From NCBI RefSeq assembly GCF_008831285.2, contig NC_045141.1, positions 4,419,224 through 4,483,223 of the forward strand: a stretch of DNA of 64,000 bases, given 5' to 3'. The notes below the pieces were generated by a model. It was not told where the DNA came from. It ran no database searches and saw only the letters and a list, made by a program, of their open reading frames with translations. Positions 10,363-20,149 of this stretch are shown here, in pieces (within the stretch, counting starts at the first letter, position 1; each line of letters starts with the position of its first letter). The position numbers were made by a program, and so were the translations under genes. This DNA is from Nymphaea colorata (taxonomy: Eukaryota; Streptophyta; Magnoliopsida; Nymphaeales; Nymphaeaceae).

Positions 10363-10439
10363 TTAATTGAATTGGACCCATCGACGACTCATTTGTAATT
10401 GTGGCCATCCATTATCACGATGCTAACCTTTTCAAACTG

Positions 10440-12590
10440 GTGCGAAAAAGAAAAATGCCAACTTGACTCGTGCTGTGCCGCTCGGGAGGCTGGTTCATTT
10501 ACCGAAAGCACTCCATCTTATTGGTTATGTACAAATACCGTCCTGAATACTGAATGCATTTGTTGCCCGCTTCCAAAGGGAGGAAATAAACATCAGATAA
10601 TTTTATATTTGAGAGTAATTGGTAGGTCCAAGAGAGGTCCCCATCTCATCACAGTTCCACATGGTCTCCATAGGCATATGTTAAATGGATATCAAAATCC
10701 GCATTCACCATAAGATCAAATTACTTTTCAAATGAATTTGAATGACATCGTTAAATAACTAAGCAATCAATGGCTGTCTCAACCTCGCCAGAGGGTTGGG
10801 TTTGGAACCACTACATTGAATAAGGTTCAAAGTCTAACAATTAAGCAATCCAGTTTGGTACGTCGAAACCGGATTTTTATAATATTGATTTTATTTAGAA
10901 ACCAACTAAAATAATATTCTTTGGGTGATGGGAAGGTAATCCCACCACTTCAATTTTTTTTTAAATTCATGTAAATTTTAAAAAAATTTACTTCTTGTAT
11001 ATAAAGTTTTTGAAAAATGATATTTCTGCCCCAGCCAAAATTTAATAACTTTAATACAATCTTTCTCATGAAAAAATTTTAGCTCCACCCCTGACCTTGA
11101 CCATTGACCAACAATCGCAGAAACAAAAAATCCTACCATAATCTTTGTTCTTATAAGCTACCCATGGCACTCAAATTCAAAAAGAGGACTACTCCATCCT
11201 TACCAGAAGGTTTCTACAGTGGAACTTTGTCCATGGTAGTGTTTGGAAGCATTTGGAATTTTGTTCCCATCTGCTCTTCTTCTATCCAGCAGAAAAGGCC
11301 CTTTGTGCTTTTTTGCCACTTCAAATCAATACCATTGACTCGAGAATTTCTTGTTTTTCTCCTTTCGTTAGGTGGGAAAGGATTTCCACACCTAAATATG
11401 CAATACTATATAGAACTAGCCTAATTCGTAGGTTCTTCTTCAACTTATGAATCTAGTACATCGAAGTGCTTCAAGTTGATAGGATCAACTTGCTTTCTAC
11501 GCTCTCTTGTTGAAGCTTTTACTAATTGTCTAAATAAGTGAAATTTTTTCAATATATATTATGAAGCAAGTGTATGTTAGTTGGTCAACTTATCAAATAG
11601 GTGTATATTAGTTTATTATCTTTGTTGCAATTGCATATTATACAGAACATAGACTAGGTCATTCAACTGGTAATGTTTCTCTCAGCCGCAAATATCATTC
11701 TCAGTTTTTTAAAAGCAAAGTTTTTCTTGGGTGTTTTTTTGCAAACGTATTTTCCTCAGGAAAAATCTTTGCAGTTTATTTGTCTTCTTGTCGTCTCTTG
11801 TTATTATCTTTTTCTCATTCTTCTCCTCTTTTAAAAAGTCGGTTCATCTTGCTCCTCTTTCTTCTTCTTCTCCTCCCCCTTATTGTTCTTCCATTCGCCA
11901 CTTTTTAAATGTTTGTGTTCTTCCTTTTTTTAAAAAAAAAAATAGTTGCGGTTTTTTTTTCTCTTCTTCTTTCTTTTTCTCCTTCTTCCTCTTCTTCTAT
12001 CATCTTTTTTTACTTAGTTATTGTTTGATCATTTTCACTCGTTTCATCCACTCGTTTCAAAAGTCATTGAAATCTGACCATGATGGCTTGCTGTGTTGAG
12101 CGTCCATTGATTCAATAATCGGACAGGAAATTAATGGTTGATGAATGAGATCGAAGGTGGTTGACTCGATGTGTTGTTTCGTTATTCATTTCTTACTAGT
12201 TATAAAAGCACTTTTTTCTTTATTCTTAATCAATTTTTATATTCTTCAATTCATTTTTTTGAAAGAAAAATAGAATTTATGAATTTTTTCTTTTTGCTGA
12301 TTTGCATGTAGATCGTTTAGATTATTGGATTGGCCGGTTTACCAAACTGGCAGCATTGTGGACTCGATTCAAAAACCGGCTTTACTAATTAAGATGGACT
12401 TGGTGCTTCTTTGCTCAAAAGGTCGACGATAGTGATCAGCCACTCTGAACTGAAGACCAATATATAGAAGTTCCATTCTAATGTGGTTATGTTCAGACCT
12501 AAGGCACATCTTGGATCCAAATATATGATGAGGATATTTACGTGGATTTATTTTCAGTTCTTGAATTTATTTTCTTGGGGATGCAATGGC
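10440..12590. other. intergenic; pyrimidine-rich tract at 11690-12050
   Basis: No supported gene. Open frames at 11104-11450 have no motif. Between about 11690 and 12050 the + strand is dominated by T and C with TTCTTCTTC runs, and open frames there are compositional artefacts. Confidence 0.6.
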
Positions 12591-12593
12591 TAG

Positions 12594-13015
12594 GGATGTC
12601 AATGGATCGGATTTGGAATGGATATCCAATCCGAATTGCTTCTAAAAATCGGATATGGTAAATAATTTGACATCCGATTGGGAATCAGATCGGATTCGGA
12701 TTTAAGAGATAACAACCGATTGGATACGGATTCAGATTCAGTTTTAAGTAAATATTCCGCTCAGATACTAAGGATCTTAACAAGTATATTTGAGTCCAAA
12801 CTATAACCTGATATCTGAATCCGAACCACGAGAGCTGATATCCTAATCGTGTAGCTTAATATCTGAATCCAAACCGCGTTAGCTGATATCCGAATCCTGT
12901 AGCCTAATATCTGAATCCAAACGATGAGACATGATATCCAAATCTAAGAGCCTAATATTTGAATCCGAACCGGGAGAGCTGATATCTGAACTAATAGATC
13001 TGGATGCTGAGTTGG
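12594..13015 (+). mobile_element. TAGGGATGTCAATGG element with internal 48-bp tandem array
   Basis: It begins CTAGGGATGTCAATGGATCG, like the other members of this family. The 3' terminus is not clear. Inside, 12830-12990 holds an array of 48-bp units (listed separately). No coding capacity. Confidence 0.55.
12830..12992 (+). repeat. 48-bp tandem repeat, three full units plus a partial
   Basis: Units start at 12830, 12878, 12926 and 12974, each with the plan xAGCTGATATCC...TAATATCTGAATCC. Spacing is exactly 48 bp. Units differ by several substitutions and no indels. There are no spacers, so it is a simple tandem array. Confidence 0.85.
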
Positions 13016-15635
13016 TGGTAATGCACTAACTTAACATCATGACACAAAAGGAACATAAATATTACATATATTATAATCTGACTAAGAACTGACTTCCATG
13101 GAGTTGCGTGTAATAATATTCTTATAGAAATCATATACATCATTTAACTTAACATATTTAAAACTATATCATATAAAACTAATTAATTAATTAAATAATA
13201 CTATGTTGATTTTTTTTTTTGTAGACAAGCAAACGCATCAGCTAAGCATGATATCTTAAATAATATATTTATTTAAGTGAGATAATAAAGAAAACTTCAA
13301 CAAAGAAATTCAACGAAATGGGAAATGTTGAAAATATGAAACATACACTTTTAAAGCTACAAATTTTTTAATGGACCGTTATCTCAAATTGGTTACAAGA
13401 ATAGTTATATTATATATTTAAGAAATATCATGTTTAAAAAAAAATTATTGGCATGTACATCACGTATGAAAAAAAAGTTGATAGCAAAAAATATACTTTT
13501 TTTAAAAAACTAACTTACAAAAAAAATGTTTTATAATAAATAGAAATCTTAAACGTATTATGATATTCATTTTAAGTTGAAAGCATCTTCATTCTGCATA
13601 ATCTCAATATGAAAAAACTGCTAAGCTTATAAAAAAGTTTATTTATCAAATTATCAATTTACTTATTTGATCAATCAAGTAAATTACTTTGTATAATCAT
13701 ACAATTCATTCAAAAATCTTAGGAATTTGATATATGACACATAATTCACAAACTTGAAAACAAAAGCCTCTAACTAGTAGGCAAACAACAAATCATAAGA
13801 TTTAATAAACTATATATATCATTGGAGTAATTATACAATTTTATGTAAAAAAACCAACTATTGTAATGAAGATGAGAGGACTAATAAATTATTTGATATA
13901 TCATTGAATACTCATTTTACTTATGTAACACAAACTATTTCAATTAACTCAATGAAATGAAAAAATATTAAATAATGTTTTTTTTAAATAAGAAATAATA
14001 TGGTCACCTGATTTAATAATTCATAATAAGAGATCATCATGAAATAATAGTTTACTCAATTAAAATATGTTTTTATTCAAAAATAAACCTATCAATGTTC
14101 AACATGCACAGTTAATGTAAAAAAAGTACAGAAGTCAAACATACTAGTTGTTTAATAGACCAATCAAAGTTCAATATACTATTTGTTTTGGACAAGTATT
14201 TAAAAAAAGAGAATTGATGAAAAAATATATGTGAAAATAATTTAAAACGTCCTTAAACAACTTGAAGACATACAAGTCAAATATGATAAATTATGAGCAT
14301 GAAGAATTTATGGAGAAAATTGAAAAGGTAACAGTTAAAACATCTTAACCAACCATGTTAAAATTAAGTAATAAATATTTTTTTTTTGCATTTTTGTTTT
14401 TTCTAACATATGTCGGTGGGGTTGTCAAGTGGGCGTGGCTCGAGTCGCTACAGAGGAAGAAGGGATCAGAGGAGGGAAGATGAGGAAGAAACTCGGCACT
14501 CGTTTTCCTGCATTATGATTCTCTCCATCGGATTCTTCTCTAGTTTTTTGTCCAGACTTGAAGTTGATATCCCAAACTTTCCCCTTTCTTTATTTCAAAA
14601 TGGGTCTTATTTCTATCTCTTGTTTGTTGTTTTTCTTCTCTCAAATTTGATGGTCAAGAAACTAAAGTGTCATGTCATGCATGAGTTGTTTGCAAAGTTA
14701 AAGGAACGGTGATCAATTTCAATTTTCTGAACAAAAACTTGCTGGTCTACTTTTTGTCGATATTTTATATGCATTGAATCGGAAAGGTTAACAAATTCGC
14801 AGAAGAGTGTTTGGCTGCCAGAAATTTCTGGTCTTTCCTTATCTCTGAGCTAATTTTACATCAATCTGCAAGAATCAATAGAGAGATGGGCCTAGAAACG
14901 TGCAAACAAGCTGTGTTTTTGGGGAAACAGCTACGAAAACGTGCAAGAATCTAAGGTGTATGTTTTCACTTTAAAAATGTGAAGTTCCAAAGCTACCAAT
15001 TTGCTGTCCCCTTTCTTTTTCTTAACCTATGATTTTCATTTTAGCATTTGCAAAGTGCAGAAGCAGAACACCAAGTTAATGGCCATTTCTTGGATTTCAA
15101 TCTTTCATAGTTCGAGTCTTTTAGGAGAGGCAGAATAATATAAATGCCATTAGCATAAGAGAAAGCTTTTTTTACAGACTCTTCCCTTGATGGTATATAC
15201 CAACTAATGCCCCTAAAGCTAGCTTCCTAAGCACATGGTTTGAAATTGGATTTTGCGGAAAACATAGCAACAGTGAAATCTTTTTTCCATATTGAAATAA
15301 AATGTGATAGATTGGAGCTTCCAATCGTCAAATTTAAAGGTCATGTACATTTCACATCGTCCAGACTTTGCATATGACATCTAACAATAATAGATGGCAT
15401 GAATAAACATGACTTTCTTAAGGACTTCTGCAAAATTTTCGTACCTTTCTTCGACAGTTTAAATTTACATGCTTTGACCAAGGTTGATCAGGTTATTACT
15501 AAGCTAAATAAGAAGTGAAACTGGATTTACTAAAAGAACTAGCATTTATACGGTTAACCGTCTCTACCAGGAATTCGTGAAAATTTATAATCTGCTATTT
15601 TTTAATACAAAATCTGCCCTATGTATGTATATATA
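13016..15635. other. very AT-rich intergenic DNA
   Basis: Homopolymer-rich A/T sequence. One open frame at 14410-14712 starts with Arg/Gly-rich residues but has no recognised domain, and I do not support it as a gene. No structural RNA was recognised. Confidence 0.55.
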
Positions 15636-15639
15636 TATA

Positions 15640-16039
15640 ACAACACGGAGTTTTAAACGGAAAGGTTACTCTTGAGTATAATATGGTGAGCTTGAAAAAA
15701 ATGGAAAAAATACGGTAAATTTTTAAAAATTTTAAAAAACTAAAAATGAGTGAAAAATAAAATAAGAGAGAAAGTAGTAACACAAACATGAAAAGATGAG
15801 TAGATTTGCAACAAATAAAAAATTGAAAATGAAAAAAAAAACTGTGGCATTAAAAAATTTGAAAAAACTGAAAAAGTGAAAATATGCAAAAAAAACGTTA
15901 CAAATGGGTTAAACATATTTTTTTCATTTTTAACGTTGTTTCAAAAAAAAAATGCTGTTTTTTGAAGTTTTAAACAGCCATTTAATTTATCGCATTTTTT
16001 TCGAGTTTTTTTTTTAAAAATGTGTTTTCTATGGCTATG

Positions 16040-16045
<6 letters not shown>
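15640..16045 (+). mobile_element. MITE-like A/T-rich element (copy 2)
   Basis: The interior matches 1860-2190: AGTATAATATGGTGAGCTTG, GAAAATATG..., AAACAGCCATTT, and an end TTCTATGGCTATG. The left end is less clear than in copy 1 and runs in after an ATATATATA stretch. Non-coding. Confidence 0.55.
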
Positions 16046-16071
<26 letters not shown>

Positions 16072-16076
16072 CACAT
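16046..16076 (+). repeat. (TA)n(CA)n microsatellite
   Basis: An ATATATATATATA run is followed directly by ACACACACACACA immediately downstream of the MITE copy. Confidence 0.85.
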
Positions 16077-16234
16077 ATGTATATGATAGAGTTTTTAATT
16101 TTGATTATCTACCAAAGTTTCTTATTGGCTATCTCTATTGTATGATACTTGCAGGCCAATAGGGAATAATTTGAGGGGTTTGTATCTTTTGTTATTTATT
16201 GTCTTCCAGGATCCTGTGATTGGAATTGGGAGTA

Positions 16235-16652
16235 GGGATGTTATTGTATCAGATTCAAATGAGATAAATCTTGAACTATATCTGTTTTTTTGGATATTCA
16301 CATAAACATATTCAAGTTCTTATTCGAATACAAACAATGAATCTAAAATCAAACATCACAATCTGAATTCGAATTTTGAATCAATTCTGGCTGATTTTCA
16401 AAATGTAAGATCACTTGAATATAAGATTTTTATCTAAAATTAAATCCATTCTGGATCTGAATCTGAATCCAAATTCAATTGGATATATATGTACATCCAA
16501 ATCTGAATCTGAATCCAGTCAGAAGTCGTTTCTTAAATCCGAATCCAATCCAATTTCTTAATCGGATATTAAATTTTTTTCCATATCCGTTATTTCTTGA
16601 ACTGGTTTGGTTAGATATCCAATTAAACTTAGATACATTGACAGCCCTAATT
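16235..16652 (+). mobile_element. complete miniature element with TAGGG inverted termini
   Basis: Left end TAGGGATGTTATTGTATC; the right end read on the other strand is TAGGGCTGTCAATGTATC. They match at 15 of 18 positions. The interior is ATCTGAATCCGAATCC-like repeats. The possible 8-bp flanks ATTGGGAG and ATTTGGGG match at 6 of 8 positions, compatible with a decayed hAT target duplication. About 418 bp, no coding. Confidence 0.62.
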
Positions 16653-18870
16653 TGGGGGGAATTGGCTCTATATGACCCTTCGGCTATCATTGACCATGTC
16701 GATTCAATGACAAATTCTAAAGTTCTCTTTGTTGAACTTTCACAAGTTATTTTTCATTTTAATTCTCCATGCTTTCTAACTTGAATTTGTATATGACAAC
16801 AATAACAGTATGTAACTGTTCCATATATCTGTCCCAAATATTAGGCAGATTTATGTAATATTATGTTACAACATTCCATGAATCTGTCCTAAATATCGTG
16901 GCAGATACATATAACAATAATGTCCTGTTGTGATTACTAGACGACCCCTAGTTCCTGCCTTGTTCCTAGAGCTTCTAGCATGAATCTTTGATCATAGATT
17001 CTTTCACTTATATAACACGTTTAAGATGCTTATTTTGATGTTGGTGGTTGTTGGCTTGCATCATCTACTTATATTCCACAAGTATATATGATTGTGATAG
17101 TTTTACAGTGTTATGTGAAATAATTGCTTATTTGTGTGCTTTAACGTATTGATGCTGGATTTTAGTCATTCTAGTAACATAGGGATCCAAATTCTAAAAT
17201 CTGTATGTGATGGTCTGATCAACTCAATGATTAATTATCATATATATTCTGTATGACCAATCACCAGGTTTGATTACTCGCTTGAAGCAAGATATGAGCA
17301 TCAGAAATATATGTGAAGCATACTAATTGTGCGATTGAATTCTTATACTTATGTACATGCCTGAATGTGGCAAACAACATTTAGGAAGCACTTTGATAAA
17401 ATTGAAATCCATTTAATTGATTAAAAATCAATAAAATATGTTATGAAACATTGCAAAAAGAAGCTCATTAAGTTCATGTTCTTTTGTTGCTATGGTTTTT
17501 TGGGTTTTGCCTAAATCATTAAGCTATGTTAATGCTTCGAGACATGACACCAGTGACTATTAAAATTCCACAATATCTAACAAGATATTATATATCAAGC
17601 CAAAATTGTTAGTAGTAAGTTAGACAGACCCACAGTTACTACACACCAGGGATGGAGGCAGGGGTGCCGGCAGGGGCCTTGGCCCCTCACCATCAAATTT
17701 TAAAAGCTTCAAACATTGATATGTAAGTTTCATAAATTTTAGTTTAACTTATATAAATTTGAAAAATCCTATTTTGGCCTCTGTTACAATTTTGAAACTA
17801 TAGTTGGGTTCTGACACACATTCTAACATATACAGCACTGATATGCTTGTGCAAGTAATGTTGATCTTATTTTTCTTGTGAATTTAAATATTTGAGTACT
17901 GGTTATGCTATAAGTTGCCTACGAAATGATTGTCAAATAATATGCTTTTTAGCTTCTTCAGTCTTACGTAGAAATTAATCTCTCTTTTTATCCACTTTAA
18001 CTGCTAACGTGTTTCTGTGTGTTTTGGCTTGTTTCCTTTTGTGTGGTTTTGAAGGATTGGGTCAATTCTTGGGAAACATCTGTGTGAATACTAGCATTAA
18101 TCTGCTGATCTTTCTGCATTGCACAGATTGATTTCGCTTAACAAATTCAGGGGACCTAATCCCCAGCAACATAAGTTCTGCTTTTCACTAACAAGGTAAC
18201 AGAATAAAATGACAGAGAGGATTTCTTCCACTTCTGTTTTGAGAAATTTGGTGGTGGTTCTGCTGTCGACTGCTGAATGTTTGTTTCTTGGTCCTGATCA
18301 AGCAGCAACTGGATGCTTTGCTTGCCTCAAATTAATCTCGAAGTTCTTTCATGAACTCAAAAGTTCCATCATAACTGAGAAACCATTTCTAAACTGGGTA
18401 TTATGCATAACCAACAACTTGGTTGAACTGTTAAATTTCCACGGAATTGATGTTTATCCATGCAAATGCCAACGAAATTCTGTTTCTATCTAAGTTTTTG
18501 AATTTTGGAGATACGTGAATGGTAATCATGACTATAACCAGCTGCTTAATATGCATATATATATATATGAAGATAAAGATAAAGATAACAACTTTTTAAG
18601 AAAATATTTAAAACACATGACTTATTTTGTTTTGATATTCTTTTCAAAAAATTATCTTTTTGCCGTTATATACAGCGGACTTATTTTTCATGTTTTACCA
18701 CTGTTTTTTGAAAAAAAAATGCATTTTTTATGATTATATTTACTACCTAATTTTGGTTGTCATCTCTCACAACCTATATGTAAGTGGTGGTTCTCATCGT
18801 CATGAAAATGTTTTCAACTACTACGTTGAATAGTTGAATAGTCATCCATGAAACTGCCAACCTATACCAT
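16640..18870 (+). repeat. duplicated segment R, copy 2
   Basis: It is collinear with R copy 1 (7450-9690): the same landmarks appear in order, including ATTCTAAAGTTCTCTTTGTTG, ATCACCAGGTTTGATTACTCG, the CCTTGGCCCC block near 17680, and CAACCTATATGTAA. The FDYS exon-like piece here has a TGA after YEHQKYM. The segment stops at about 18870, where an unrelated tandem repeat begins. Confidence 0.7.
18209..18493 (+). pseudogene. exon-like piece of unrecognised host gene in R copy 2
   Basis: A 94-codon open reading carrying RNLVVVLLSTAECLFLGPDQ, CLKLISKFFHELKSS, FLNWVLCITNN and LVELLNFHG. It is the longest member of the conserved frame in the R copies. Changes from copy 1 are often conservative, which supports a real former exon. 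Most of it is predicted helical and hydrophobic with no catalytic motif visible. The function is unknown to me. It sits 3' of the FDYS exon-like piece and of a stretch with CTGCATTGCACAG, acceptor-like. No start context or upstream promoter was recognised. Confidence 0.5.
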
Positions 18871-19165
18871 GATCATCTCATCTTTCCATGCTCCCGGTGC
18901 ACTTGAGCATAGCCTCTTATCTCTAAAAAGAGATTGAGTGCTATCTCCTTTGGCCATGGGAAGATGAAGATGAGAAGAAAATGAAGAAAAAAATACAATG
19001 CTATATTCAATAAAGAGAAAAACGTGGTCATGTTTAATAATGAAATGAAAGATCATCTCATCTTTCCATGCTCCCGGTGCACTTGAGCATAGCCTCTTGT
19101 CTCTAAAAAGAGGTTGAGTTCTATCTCCTTTGGCCATGGGGAGATGAAGATGAGAAGAAAAAAAA
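18871..19165 (-). repeat. 180-bp tandem duplication
   Basis: The word GATCATCTCATCTTTCCATG recurs exactly 180 bp later (18871 and 19051), and about 115 bp of the second unit is readable. On the minus strand each unit encodes MAKGD-TQ-LFRDKRLCSSA and PGAWKDEM, joined in one 91-codon frame. The phase is kept because 180 is divisible by three. It may be leader or gag-proximal DNA of the adjoining LTR element. Not called as a gene. Confidence 0.7.
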
Positions 19166-20149
19166 ATAAGAGAGAAATGAGAGGGATGATTATTACATAC
19201 CTCTAATCAGGAATGACTTAAGAAAATGAACAACAATGCTAGAAATGATCTTGAACTTACTTGAAAAAATCTCCAAGATAATGAAGAGGATGTCTCCAAT
19301 AGAGTTGTAGCTTGCTCCAAGTTGCAGAGGAAGAGGAGAAATGGAAAGAGGAAGAGGGAGAGAGAGAGAGCCCAAGAGAAACCCTAAGTCTTCAATACAC
19401 TAGGGTTTCTCCCAAGGGCCACTCTTCCCCAAGATGGGGGAAGTGGGGGTTATTTATAGAGGATTTTAGAGCCAAGACCCAAATTTTGATTTTTTTTTGA
19501 ATTTTATAACATTTTCATCGAATTTCACATAATTTTGAATTATTTTGAAAAAGAAATGGTTTGAAAAGAGTATTGATTGGCCATTAGGCCAGAAAATCAC
19601 TTTTTCAAGTGTTGGGAGGGTAAATGCCCACTCAAAATGACCCAAAAATGCCCCTAACAGCTCTTTTTTTTTAAAAAAATGAAGCCCGCGCGTGTGAGAG
19701 GTCGCTGCCGCGACAGCGGATCGGTCGACGTGCTTTCGCGGCTGCTTTGCTGCCGCGCAACAGCATTGTCGCGTGCGTACGCGCACCTGCGCGCGCGACA
19801 AATTTATTGAAATAAAATGAAATAAAAATGTTGTTACATAAAAAACAGTTTTTTTATTTAAAATGTAAAAAAAGGTTTTTTGTTGAAAATGGACGGCCGA
19901 CTCTGCTTTGAGTCAGTCCAGAGTTCAGTCGCTCGCCGACTCGTTCGAGCATGCAACTTGGGTTTTAAAAAACATTTTGGCGTGAGAAATGAGTTTTTAA
20001 AACAAAGGAAAGGTACGTACACGCCCGACACTCAAATTTTGTCATTTCGAACTCGATTTGAAATTATGGGTTTGAAATGCTCAATTTGGATCTGAATTTG
20101 GATCTATTTTGGATCTTCAAAAATTTTAGAAAAATTTGGAGTGATTACA
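19166..20149 (-). mobile_element. LTR-like segment (minus orientation) abutting kinase A
   Basis: Read on the minus strand it begins TGTAATCACTCC, a common start for plant gypsy-type LTRs. It passes through a GC/CpG-rich stretch (19684-19800) and reaches a TATA box, CTCTATAAATAACCCCC (19445-19461). A leader with AAACCCTA, TTAGGGTTTCTC and a CT-rich run follows. That order (U3-like, TATA, leader) suits an LTR. The downstream LTR end and a target duplication were not found. Its left-hand boundary with the 180-bp repeat is unclear. It ends exactly where LRR coding sequence of kinase A begins. Confidence 0.45.

Noticed and set aside
11731-12099. A hydrophobic 122-codon protein
   Set aside because: The Phe/Ser/Leu content comes from a pyrimidine-rich tract; composition alone explains the open frame.
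12785-13000. Possible CRISPR-like array
   Set aside because: The 48-bp units are contiguous with no unique spacers, and the setting is a eukaryotic genome.
14410-14712. Arg-rich short protein
   Set aside because: No conserved motif, no sister copy, isolated in AT-rich intergenic DNA.
18862-19137. A 91-codon gene on the minus strand
   Set aside because: It is produced by the 180-bp tandem repeat being in frame with itself; no homologous protein features.
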